Below are positions 42,907 to 54,238 of a DNA stretch of 64,000 nt, piece after piece; position 1 is the stretch's first letter; every line of letters starts with the position of its first letter. Where the stretch lies: positions 224,818,641-224,882,640 of the forward strand of contig CM040126.1 of NCBI GenBank assembly GCA_022559845.1. The letters are read 5' to 3'. The position numbers were made by a program, and so were the translations under genes. Source of the DNA: Amorphophallus konjac. Its lineage: Eukaryota; Streptophyta; Magnoliopsida; Alismatales; Araceae. Under the pieces are notes generated by a model. That model was not told where the DNA came from. It saw nothing but the letters and a program-made list of their open reading frames with translations, and did not search any database.

Positions 42907-45251
42907 TATGGGCTGACTATGATCTACACATGTTATCTTCACTTTCTAATGTCTCATCTTATGTATTTTCATTTTATTGAGTCCTATCTTATGTATTTTC
43001 CTTTATTGAGTCATATTGTTCTAGTCCATTTCTCTTGTTATGCTTAATTGGGCCTTAATACCTTAGTTTTGGGCCTAATAGATTGAGTCCAGGACATGTT
43101 GGGTCTTTTGTCTTATTGTCAGGGTTATTTTGGTCATGTAAAGAGTGGTTGCCTATAAATAGGCCCCATCTCTCCCCATGTAAGCACCATTAGATGAATA
43201 TTGAAAAAAGCATTCCAAATCCCTCTATATCTCTCATTATCTATCTCTCTCTCTCTCTCTCCTTCTCTCTCCCACAAGGGGGCTGCACCCCATTCTCTCT
43301 CTCCCCTCTCCCACCTACCTCTTAACTCCCCTCCCCTCATTCAATCCCCTTCCCAACCACCCACCACTCCATTAACTCCCCTCTTAGTCCCAAGAAAGCT
43401 TCCACCATTCCTAGCTCCACCCTCCAACCACCACCTACCCAAAACTATTTCCCAAGCATCCCTCCCTCTCCCCAAGGCTAAAGGAACTCCTCCCTAGGCC
43501 AAATTTCAAATTCTCCCTCCCTTAGGGCTGTGCCCTTTCACCTCCACCACCCCCTAATCACCCTTGTGCGCCCTCCCCCTCTCACAAGTCAAGGTCGCCC
43601 CCCCATCCCCTTGCTCTCCATTGCTTACCAAAAGCTCCACCCTCCCTCTCCACTCCTCCCTCAGCCATCTCCAGCCAATATTCGCCCCCTCCACCTCCAT
43701 CTCCCTAGCTCCCACAAACCCCTTAGACCTCCCATCAACTCCCCACAACCACTAATCACCCCCATCCACCAAATAACCCCTAGATCATTCTCTTCCCCAC
43801 ACCATCTTCTCCACCATATTCTGTCCCTGTTGCAGGCAGCAGGGTTACAGTGTTTTGCAGAGGCAGCCACGACCACCCCTCAAGGTTTCAGGTGGCTAAT
43901 CTTATATTTCTGGAAACTTCGTCGAGTCAGCTACGCAACGAAGGTGGTCCCGCCAGCATCCAAGTTCGGAGCTGTTCGGAAGAGAGGATCTCATCCAACT
44001 GCGCATTCTGCCCTAGACTGAAGATCAGAAGCTGATTCCAGAGACTGCCCCGACCACTCTCGTGAAGATATGGAGGCATGGCTTGACCGGGAGCTTCTTC
44101 GACAAGTCAGATTTCAGAATCAAGAAGCGGAGCCCCTTTTGACTTCCGGAGTTAAGATTTTTCATTTTCTTCCCCGGGGCGCGCAGCTCTGCTTCCTGTC
44201 AGTCTCTCCAACCCCCTGTCACTGTTTGAGCTCATGCGGCCTACTCCGACATCAGCTGAAGTTCCAGTGACCCTCGTTTCGAAGAGGGCTTGTCAACGGT
44301 TCTTTCAGTATCAGCCACGCCCCAATTGGATCTCTAGAGAGCCCGTGGCACCTTCTTCTTCCCACTGTTGTGAACCTGGATCAGTCAGAGCAGCAGAACT
44401 GCCTCTCTGTTCGGACGTCGGTCACGGCCAGCACCGGCATTCAGAGAATTCAGTAAAATTCTGGCTTCATCCTGATCAAAGTACGAAGAATTCCCCACTG
44501 GTCTCCCCTTCAACAAAAATCTGGAGTGGTCACAACGTCCAGATAAGCGGGTGACTGTCCAGAAGCACAGAGGGTGGCAGATTCGGCAACGGCTTCCTTT
44601 GTTTACGTTTAGTTCACTTTCTTCCCTCCCCGCTTGGCCGGCTGAAGGCCCCTCCCTATGTGGAGGTAGTTTTGGTTGTAATAAGTTTAACCCCCACCCC
44701 AAGAATCCCCCACCCCCTGCGAGAGGAGTAGTGCTGTACTTCTTTTAAATTTCAGGTCAAGCGTCATCGCCGCAGCGTTTGGGTGTATACCCATGCTTCC
44801 CGGCGCGCCCTCGTCTCCGAGCGGGATCGGTGTTTTCACACCGATAAGGTGAGCATCTGATACTACCCTTGCTGGCCTTTACTTTTCAAATTTAGTATTG
44901 CCTCGCATGCCCGTCGGACGGTGAGAGAGTGTCCGAACTCGTTAATACTCAATAGTGTGCCCACCGCGGTTCGTGAGCGAGTGCCACCCAATCCCACGCC
45001 CCGGCGTGCCGGCCTCCCACAAAGTTGGGAATCCCAAGCCCTTTGGGGGTCAGCCTAAGCCAACTAAGTCACTTAGAATCATTGGGTCGCACCTCGGATC
45101 CTCGCCATCATCCCCCGGTACCTTCGGGAGATTGTATGCGCCGTGTGAGTGAGCCGCTAGTGAAAGTTCGTTGATTACTCTTATATGCTTGTGGGTCTAG
45201 GTCCTAGGCTCATCAACACATACTTTGTCTATCTTAGGCTGTTTCACATCA
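42852..45251 (+). repeat. Chromo-B 3' LTR
   Basis: 2400 bp, TGATGAGGACATC...TTTCACATCA; TATAAATA at 43154-43161 and hairpin at 44826-44845. Differs from the 5' LTR by scattered substitutions and small indels in the C-rich block. Confidence 0.95.
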
Positions 45252-45930
45252 CTTGGAGTTTGACCGTTGAGGCGGTTTGTGTAACGGTGGTGACCCCATG
45301 CATCACAGCGTTGTAACGCGCCTGCCCCAGGCCGTTACGTGCTGTTTTGGCCGAGTTGGGTGGTTGTGCCGTTGGCTCTAATGGCCACGCCCTCGTGCGT
45401 TAGGCTTGTGTAACACGTCCGTGATGGACCGTTACGTGCCTTTCGGCCATTGTTTCCTTGACTTGAGCCAGTTGGCCCTGACGCGCCCGCCTTGCTTCGT
45501 TAGGCTGTGTAACGCGCCTGGGCTAGTGCGTTACGTGGTTCGAGTTACCGTTTTTATCTTGGGTCTATTTGCCCTGACGCGTCTGCTCCCGTGCGTTAGG
45601 GTGGCGTAACGCGTCTGTTGTCACGTGTTAGGCAGCTCTAACGCGCCTGCCCTGGCGCGTTACACTATTCATGTTGTGGTTTCGAGCGTGTTGGCTCTGA
45701 CGCGCCTGCCCTGGTGCGTCAGGCTCGTGTAACGGCCCAGCGTTAGACCGTCACATCCATGTAACGGTCTAAGGGTGGTGCGTTACATCCTTTGAGCTCC
45801 GATTTCCATGGTTTTGGTTTCTGACTGTCTTGACTTATCCTTGTGGTCTGCTCGCTTTCCCGTGGATGTCTCCTGACACCCTATGAGGGCTAAGACCACG
45901 TCATAAGGTGGCCAGGTGTCTTCTTGCTTG
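45252..45930 (+). repeat. LARD2 3' LTR, second part, with hairpin array; truncated
   Basis: Continues the LTR split by Chromo-B. 45265-45790 is an array of stem-loop modules alternating TGACGCGCCTGCCC..GTGCGTCAG and GTAACGCGCCTGG..GTGCGTTACG. After it, CCTATGAGGGCTAAGACCA and GAGGTGGCCA-like words match LARD3 LTR sequence near 49400-49440 (reversed). Homology stops at about 45930, where LARD3 interior begins on the other strand. Roughly the last 1.8 kb of the LTR is missing. Confidence 0.85.
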
Positions 45931-47650
45931 AGACTAATGCCACAAGGAGAGATACCGGAAAAACAAAAACACAAACACAGCAAGCGTCAGCTTACACAAG
46001 GAAACACAGTCCTCACAGCGGACAGCTCGACCACATCATCGGCTCCAGTGCCAAAGGTGGCAGAGAACACCTGGCACACATGACGCCAACGACAACAGCA
46101 CCGGACCACAAACACGATCAAGTCAGTCCTCACTCAGATATTACCTTTGATCGAGTCGCATGCCAACTCTACCGGAGAAAGGGAGTACAGCAAGCTAACT
46201 GACAAGGTCACGGTCCACGGCAGAGACACAAAATCATAGAGAAACAGCGATAAAACGATAACAACAGCACATGCAGGATTCCGGCTCCGTATAGAACACA
46301 GAACCATGGAACACAACTGCAAGCAGGGTCACATCAAGGCACAAGAACAGCTGAACACACGACCACAAGGGACGGGTCACGTATCAGACTGCTCACCAAG
46401 AAAAGACCCACGACAACGAGAAACGACAATCTCAGGGAACGCACCTCAAGGACCACGAACACGCCTTGAGAGCACAACACCCAAGAAAACACATGCAGAG
46501 CAGAGGGTACTCAATCAGCAAGGAATGCCGACAGATTCCCCAACACTCGCAAATGCCAATGCCAACACCAGAATAACTCCAGCAATAGCACGACAACATG
46601 CAACATCAAGGCACATGAAGCCAAGATGAAGTCACATCGAGAAAGGACAAACCTCTCAACCCGTGGGTAATCAGCCCACACGCTTCAGCTGCAAACTCAT
46701 AAAATGCACACAGGCATCAGGGAATATCTCGGTACCCGCATCTCAGCACACGTACAGCGACATCACCATTCATGAAAATTGCAATATAACACGCGACGAG
46801 TACTGATCCAGCGAACAACCGATCACAAGAAGCCTAAGTGGAAAGAAGAGGAGTACCAGCTTCCGCACAAGGCCCAAGGAAAAGGCTAATCTCAGCTTAC
46901 CTTCACGTCCTGAAAATGATAAATGAGCCTTCACAATACATCGGCCGCTGGACACGGCACGACAAATACGGTACGCGACAGCTCTTAACACCATGATGGA
47001 GTCCAAAGCCAAGCAACCGTATAACAAAGAGCAGATCCGACTCAGAACAAAGCTGTCCACACTTAAGCAGACACAGGACAAAGGCATCACTAAGACAGTA
47101 ATCTCAAGGCAAACCTCGAAAAGATTCCACCAGAAGGGACGAGAAGCAATAAGCTCAACCACGAAAGCTCACCAGGAAGGGAAAATCCTAGCTTGCCTGA
47201 GCAACTTCTCAAACACGGAATCTAATCGAGCACTTCAACAGAAGCGAGACACATCAGGAGCTGAACAGACTCAAGCCGGGATGACCAAAACAATGTGAGA
47301 ACGTGTACGGTCATCAGACCAAGGCCAAAGGTCAACAGCAACCAGAACAACACACGGAGAAAACCTCGAACAACGTACTGCAGATTCAAGCCTTCCGACG
47401 TACACTGCCACGTACGACAAGATCGAGACAAACACCACGATAAAAAGAAGTGTCTCATCACATCTTGACGAGAACAAAAATCACCTTGCGCAGTGCCAGA
47501 ACAGCACGCACAAGACCACATTCGGAAAACAACGCGACAAATCATCGCAACACCTAAGCCAGCAAATGCCTATACTGGACTTTAAGGACTCTGGATACTG
47601 CAATATCTCATATTCCCATGTACTTCACACAACAATGCTCTGATACCAAC
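45931..47650 (-). other. LARD3 interior, non-coding
   Basis: Minus-strand leader begins GTTGGTATCAGAGCATTGTTG and shares the GTACATGGGAATATGAGATATTGCAG-type block, here in pieces GTACATGGGAATA and GAGATATTGCAG, with LARD1 and LARD2. No gene is seen. Confidence 0.82.
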
Positions 47651-50600
47651 TGTGACGACCCAGATCCCAGATACCAGATATACCCGATAGGACTACCGGA
47701 TACACCTGATACCACTTCGAACTCGCGAGGCCTCCCAAGAGTGGTAAAGCTCCGAAGGGATAAAAGGATTGTCGTGTAGTACATTGAAGCCACAGAGATA
47801 GTACAGTAAGCAATTAGATTTCATTACATCGGTTTGCTAAAGTAGCAGAAATAAAATTACTTTTTAATTAACAATTTCAATTTAACAATTATACCAGAGT
47901 CTAGTCCAATAAATTAAAGACAAGTACAGGCCACGGGAAAAGAGCGTACACTAAGGTCGAGGAAAACCCGATGCAGGTACCGCTGGCAGCTACAGACGCG
48001 CCACACCAGGAACCACGAACAGAGACGACGCCACCCACCTGAAAAGCAGGGGTGAGTCTCCAAACAGAGACTAAGTAGGGGTCACACGGATCCCCACTGA
48101 ACAACACGCAGCACACGGAACGGAAAGTAACAGTAGTAGCAAAGCAGGAGAAGCTACACTACCAAGCTGTAAAAAGAACGGGAACAGCAGTAGTAGGGAA
48201 TAGGCTAAGAGCAAGGGAAGCTAAAAGAAAAGGGAAAAGCGAGGCCGTAAAACTCGAAACACGGCCACAGAGAGGAACTCGGCCCCCTAAGCTACTCCAA
48301 GCAGCGACAGAAGGGTGACTCTGATCTGACAAAGTCAGGAGTTACCGATCTGTCGACAAGACGCCAGGCCTAAGACGAAGACCTGCAAGGACAGACAAAA
48401 GTCTAGAAAAGATCTAGATAGACGACAGACAGACTCGACGACACATACGACTAGAACGTCGTGCATGCAAAAGGCAACTAATGACCTCGAGTAGGGCCAC
48501 GAGAGGGCTAACTCAGAAAGGTCACGACGCACAAGAAACGCGAAGAGTCATGTGTCACGTGACGGAAGCACCTCCTCATCAGAAGAATAGCCAGCTGCGT
48601 CCACTGACGTCTTACACTGCGCCACGAGTGTCTCGCCTATGGTACCGCCAAAGCCACGGCAGAGTCGTAGACACGCACTGAACCAAACATGAACTACAAC
48701 AACGAGTAACTCGTCAGGGTCACGTCCGTTGACGTAAGTCCTCAGCCCCTGACCACGTGTGCACACACTGGCTCTTGCCTAAGCCAAGCCCTCTAGCTAG
48801 TTTTCTCCCTCGGTAGGACGCTACCGCTGGCCGGGAGCCCGCGAAACTAGCTTACAAACCGTATTACGGGAACTGCCCTTTCCACCACTCCGAGGTGGGT
48901 CAACACACTCGATCTCATGCGTCGATAGGCTACGAATAGTGGAGGTTCACAAGACACCAGATTCAGAAACACAAGTGCTAGAGTACAGACAAGTTAGAAC
49001 GCACTGTCGCACGTACTAGTAGACACCACTGACAGTACGACTACTGCCAACAGACTCAGGACTAGGCAACTAGACGTACTACGTAACGGTCCTTGAGTCG
49101 GACGACTCAAATGCAAGATCGTCACTGACAGCGGAACAAGCCGCCAATCGGTCTAATCCTAAGCCACGGGAAACGACGCTCCGCAGAAAACGACTCACGG
49201 AGACCTGAGGGAACACTGAGGATCCTCAGCACGCCTGGACACACGGACCGAGGTAAGATGACACCTCGAGGCATCCAGAACCAAAGTCTCGGACTGGACA
49301 GAACTGCCGAGACACACACACAAGGTCACCCGTCAACCACTGGGTCACCCCGGGTTGACCGGAACCCAACAAAGACACGCAAGCACAGACCCTCTTGGCC
49401 ACCTCGGAACATGGTTACAGCCCTCATAGGACATGAGATGATGTCCGCATGACAATGGGCGAACCATAAGGTCGAGCCAAAATACCGGAAACCAAACCAC
49501 CGGTAAACCACTCTCTGGGCATAGGCTATCCATCACTCGGCCGCTAGGTCAACCAAGCAGTCAAGGAGGACTCGCCACGCGACCAGAGGCAAAGACACTG
49601 GTGGTCCTAGATTAAGTCGCTCGGAGAAACTATAGCAGTCAAGGAATAGATCGCACACAATTCACCCGAACCGACCGATCCAGGGAACCACCGGACAGAC
49701 AAACCAACACTAGCAGTCCAGGATAGGACCACTAGAAACACCGCCCTAACTCACATAGACGACCGACGCGAAACAGACAGGACGTAGGGAGACTTGGGGG
49801 AACTCCGACACCCTCAAGGCACCTGGACACACAAACCGAGGTCAAATCGAACCTCTATGTGTCCAAAACCACGTCTCGAGCTGGACAAATCCATCGAGAC
49901 ACAGGCAAGGTCGCATGTCGACCATTGGATCACACCGGGTCGACCAGACCAGAGCAATGACTCTAACACGACACCGGGAGAAGCCATCACGGCCAACCGA
50001 TAAAATATCGGGGATGAGCAGTTCAGAATGGACCACTCAACAGGATGGACGGTCCGAAATTGACCACACAAAGGGGTTGAACGGTCCGGAACTGACTACA
50101 CAACTCCAACAACCAACAAGGATGGACGGTCCGAAAGGGACCACACAACTAGATAAACGGTCCGAACTGGACCGCACAACGGGATGGACGGTCCGAACCT
50201 AACCGCACAACTCCCAGGGGATATGTGGTCAGCATACGACCACACAAGGGGATATGTGGTCAGCAGACGACCATACAACCCAAACCGACATAAGATGGAC
50301 GGTCCAAGACCAACCGCCCAAGGGGATGTGCGGTCTATTGTGCGACCACACAACCACAACTGACATAAGGATAAACGGTCCAGGGATGGCCGCCCTTATA
50401 CATGAACGGTTCGGAACTGACCGTTCAAGCGTCACGGCGAGCAAACCATGGGTTCGGCCCAACGGAGGCCTTTCCACGCTCCGTTCGTCCCGAGATGAAG
50501 AGGATACAACCATGGACCTGCTGGCAATCACATAGACTCCGTCCGGAGTCAAAACGACGCACGGATCGCAAGAAACAGGCGATTCTAACGAAATCACCCA

Positions 50601-51450
50601 AAAAGGGTTTCCGGACTTCCCCGAGCCCTAGCGGTCAAACGGGACCACCAAACGAAACGAAATCAGTGACTATGGAACGCTGACGTCCCAGGGAGTCCAT
50701 TGACAGTAACTGATCTAAAAATGGTTGCCGTTTTCCGGCGAACCCTATAAAATCCGAAAATCATGGTTTAGGCTAAACAAGCCCAAACTCGACCGTTTCC
50801 GTGCCGAACGACGTGCAATGGCAGGAAAAATGGGCAGGGAGAAGTGGTGATCCGTCACCCTACCTCCACCGAAGAAACCGTGCCCCGAAGGGACTAAACC
50901 GCGTCGAAAACCACGCCGCAAGCTCAAACGTCGACTTTGAATCCACCGTTGGAGATCGCGTCGAAATCGCTCCATCCTCGCCCCGTCGCGCACCCAGCCA
51001 GCTCCACAGCGTCCCCAGCACTCGCCCCTAGGTCCTCCGTCTGTAGCCGAAGTCGAGAAGGCGAAACGGGAGAGAAACGGGAGAGAGAGAGGGCGGTGGC
51101 ATGAATGAGAAGGAGGAGAGAGGAAAGGAAAAGAAATAGGAAAAGAAATTAGGACTTTTCCTAATTTCTGAAAAATCGGATTTTTGACCCTATCTCAGAA
51201 AAATACGCAAAAATAATCAAAATGACCGGCTCGGAGAGTACATCGTCGCTGTAGCATCCTCGAGTCGATGAACTGACAAACAAACTCACCGTAGGGTTCC
51301 GTAACTAGTACGGGAGAAAAATCCATACGGATCGTAAAACTCAACTCGGAAGTAACAAAAGTGACCCGAAACTTACCGAACAGATCCGAAAGATCCAATA
51401 AAGATCCAACAAGACCTACCAAGGATCCAGCAAAGATCCGGGATATTACA
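47651..51450 (-). repeat. LARD3 5' LTR
   Basis: 3800 bp, on the minus strand starting TGTAATATCCCGGATC and ending GGGTCGTCACA. It aligns with the LARD2 LTR pieces at both ends. A palindrome cluster at about 50000-50440 uses CGGTCCG/CGGACC words instead of the CGTTACG words of LARD2. Confidence 0.9.
50000..50440 (-). repeat. CGGACCGTCC hairpin cluster in LARD3 LTR
   Basis: Words such as TTCGGACCGTCCATCC, GTGTGGTC and GACCACA(C) repeat about a dozen times with 25-35 bp spacing and can pair as short hairpins. It follows, in LTR direction, the anchor at about 50461-50498 that also precedes the clusters of LARD1 and LARD2. Confidence 0.8.
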
Positions 51451-51455
51451 GATTG

Positions 51456-52742
51456 TCAACCTATATCTACCCCCTATGACACAAGTGTTCACCTAAAGAA
51501 GAACTTAAGAAATTCAGTGTGTAAAGTGAATATGCACAAATCATATGATCACTCGGATTCCTTACAAACTACACAAGGCTAGATATTGCATATGCAGTCA
51601 ATAGGCTTAGCATATATACCTTTAACTCAAATGAGTCACTAGATTGTCTCAGAAAGAATAGTTAGACATTTAAAAGTCACTATGTCATATGGCTTACACT
51701 ACACTGGTTATCCCTTTGTTATGAAAGACTATAATGATGCAAATTGGATTAGTGATTTTTTAGATGTCAAGTCCACATCAGACTTTATTTTTCTTTTAAG
51801 GAGAGGTTCAGTGTCATGGAAATATACTAAACAAAATGTGTTACTTAGAGTACAATGAAATCTGAAATGATTGCACTTGATACTAACTACACAGAAGCTG
51901 AATGGTTGAAAAGTCTTTTAGCTGACATTCCATTGATGACAAGCCCCATGCCTCTTATATCTATCTTGTGTGATTGTAAATCAACAATTGATAAATGCAT
52001 GCATACAAATGTTGATGTGAAAATGAATAGGCATTTAAAAGTGCGACATAAATCTGTAAGAGAAAAAATGAAATAATAGTTGATAGTCTTGAATTTTGTA
52101 AAATCAGAAAGAAACCTTACAGATATGTTTACAAAAGGCTTATCTACAACAATGGTTCTAGAAGCGTCGAGGGAGACGAAAGTGAGCCCATAAAAGAAAT
52201 AGTTACCACGATGGCAACCTAACCTCACGAAGGTTTAATGGGTAGAAACAAACTTGATCGGTAACTATGTGAAGCACTAATATATTCTGCTCTCATCCCT
52301 ATGGCGCTAGTGCTCATTTAGAAGTAAGAGGTTAGGGTGAGTTTATACTGTTAATGAATCTAAGTCCCAATGGGCAGGGTGTTACCTTGCTTACACCCTT
52401 TGAAAAATTCACCGACATGTGTGGATTCGTGAGGTCGTGACTATGAGATGTGGGCTATCTTCTAAAACACATGGGATATCTACGCAAGGTTATTAATAGC
52501 GCAATCCGCCTAGAATTTCGATTAAGCTATACTATGTGTGAATTTGGGAGAGTCTGAATTATGAGAGCTGGTTCAAGACATAGTCCACCAAGTGTTCCCA
52601 CAAACAATGTCAAATATCACTAAGTAAAAATTCAAATCGAAAGTTATTTTCACCCACTGCATAGTATAAAGTACTCAACAACCTTTTATTTATTAATTCT
52701 TTTGGTTTAATAGATTTGAAGGTTTTAAATCATGTGAGAGAT
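51456..52742 (+). pseudogene. Copia-C: RT end, RNase H and 3' tail of an older Ty1/copia element
   Basis: Readable in pieces: TPYDTSVHLKKN and IAYAVNRLS (RT end), GLHYTGYP, NDANWISDFLDVKSTSDF, VSWKYTKQNV, then 51855-52076 (EMIALDTNYTEAEWLKSLLADIP, RHLKVRHKSVRE) and LTDMFTKGLS. Several stops and shifts. The RNase H type differs from Copia-A, so this is another copia lineage. The 5' part is beyond LARD3 and not in the window. Confidence 0.85.
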
Positions 52743-53326
52743 TGTTAGAATTAGCAGTGTGTTAAATACATTGTATTAACCGTGATTCAAAACCTTCCCT
52801 TATGGTGTTATCATTTTAAATCACGTCATTTACTCTCGTCAAGCGATTTACTCCATAAACGGATGAATATGTCCGTTGAGGGAGTTGAAAGAGGCATCCA
52901 TTGAGGACGTGACTCCCCATCGAATGCTATTTCTATATTTTATACGGTTCTCTCAAATATTATAAATAAACCACCGTGGGTGATCATTTTATACACACAC
53001 GATACATTCATCGACTCTCGTGATTTCATGGGTTCTTATTTCTTCTTCCATTTTTCTTTTTTTTTTGTTGAGTTCTTATAAGTGAGATCGAGATTGGTAA
53101 AGTTCTCTTTGAAGACGTGTCGATGAGAGAGAAGGGTTTGTCTACTCGAAGGTTATCATCGTTTTCACGAGAAGCACATGTCTGGTGATAATATAACTCT
53201 TAGTTATAGCGACTACGTATTTCTAACTAATAACATATGATTCTAAATCTCTTTTATTTGTAGATCTACTTATTTATTGTAGTTATTTTATTTTTAATAA
53301 TACGATCAGTCGATCACGACATAACA
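52743..53326 (+). repeat. Copia-C 3' LTR
   Basis: 584 bp, TGTTAGAATT...GACATAACA, with the inverted ends TGTTA/TAACA and a short purine stretch (GTGAGAGAT) before it. A target duplication cannot be tested because the 5' end is absent. Confidence 0.72.
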
Positions 53327-53600
53327 AATAGTACACGATGACATGACCTTGTTTATGACGGGACTAAGGGATATGCTATAAAATATAATAAATTCTAGAG
53401 TTATATATTTAATGATTCTTTTATGGAGGATGGAGTTTCCATGAAAAGAGATTCCTCCCCTTTCCCTTCGTCCCATCGGGCACACTCCGACGGATTTTGC
53501 TGGAGTCGGTTCGGTTCTTCCTACCGGCCGTAGTGCGTCCGACATCTCAATAAAGATCCGGCCCGAACTGATTCAGCACGGACGGTGGGCAACCCCGCTC
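53327..53600. other. Intergenic DNA, nothing recognised
   Basis: No gene or repeat recognised. The 3' part is more GC-rich. Confidence 0.5.
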
Positions 53601-53850
53601 TTTTTTTTTTTTTTTTTTTGTAAACATATGATTTCATTCGTACTAACGATAGTGAAAATACAAGGAAAGTAAAGACTCCCGTACACAGAAGATATCCCAA
53701 GCCCATACTGTCGACAGAGCGACATACATAAGAGGCAAGAAGACTCAGACCCAACAAAATAACCCATACATGGCCCATGATGTCACCATAACGATGAACA
53801 TACAGAGAAGATAACGATGCGAGGTGTAGAACCAAGATAACCACCAACGG
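53601..53850 (-). mobile_element. Possible LINE 3' end with poly(A)
   Basis: On the minus strand, sequence rich in TTGTATTTTC and TATGT words ends in a run of about 19 A (53602-53620). This is how truncated plant L1-type insertions look. No RT domain is left and no target duplication is defined, so this is only a suggestion. Confidence 0.35.
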
Positions 53851-54238
53851 TGAGAAACTCCAGCGGATCTGAAGAAGAGCCAGCCGGTGTTGAAAATGGC
53901 AGAGATCTTCCTCGAGGCGCTCATGACTGTCGAACCGCTCTTGTACTGTGCGGTGAGAAGAGAATGCTCGGGAGGCCGATATCCAGTTGGATATGGGGGA
54001 ATGCGCAGTATCTCTGAGCTTCTTCGAAATCGAGGAAGAGAGCCAAAACCTTCAACACAGAGACCGGACCCAAACTCCGACTATGCCCAAGAGAATGCCC
54101 AAGCCGACGGAGGGGAGGATCGGGACTGGGGGACTGGGTGACCGGGGACAGTGGACTACAAAAGTGTAATAAACGCTTAACCGAGTCCGCAATCTCGGTC
54201 GGTTGCTTGGCTTGGAAATCCAAACGAAACCAAAATCG
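53851..54238 (+). promoter_or_regulatory. Upstream region of the RBM34-like gene
   Basis: 388 bp between the possible LINE end and the start codon. A promoter is expected here, but no clear TATA box is visible. Open frames on both strands lack recognisable domains. Confidence 0.4.

Larger units (their letters stand above)
37547..45251 (+). mobile_element. Chromo-B: chromovirus derivative lacking protease-RT-RNase H
   Basis: 7705 bp with LTRs 37547-39936 and 42852-45251, perfect TSD, a degenerate primer site (GTGATATCAGATCAAG at 39938-39953) and, in a single frame interrupted by three stops, gag, an unrecognised segment, and integrase C-terminus with chromodomain. Protease, RT, RNase H and the integrase core are absent. 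LTRs are about 2% different by eye in their first 260 bp. Confidence 0.92.
45931..51450 (-). mobile_element. LARD3: minus-strand non-coding gypsy derivative, 3' end lost
   Basis: 5' LTR at 47651-51450, primer site at 47637-47650, interior 45931-47636. The interior aligns in reverse with LARD2 34280 to about 36000, so the last ~270 bp and the 3' LTR are missing at the junction with LARD2. No coding domain in any frame. The insertion site is copia sequence; GATTG at 51451 would be its target duplication. Confidence 0.87.
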
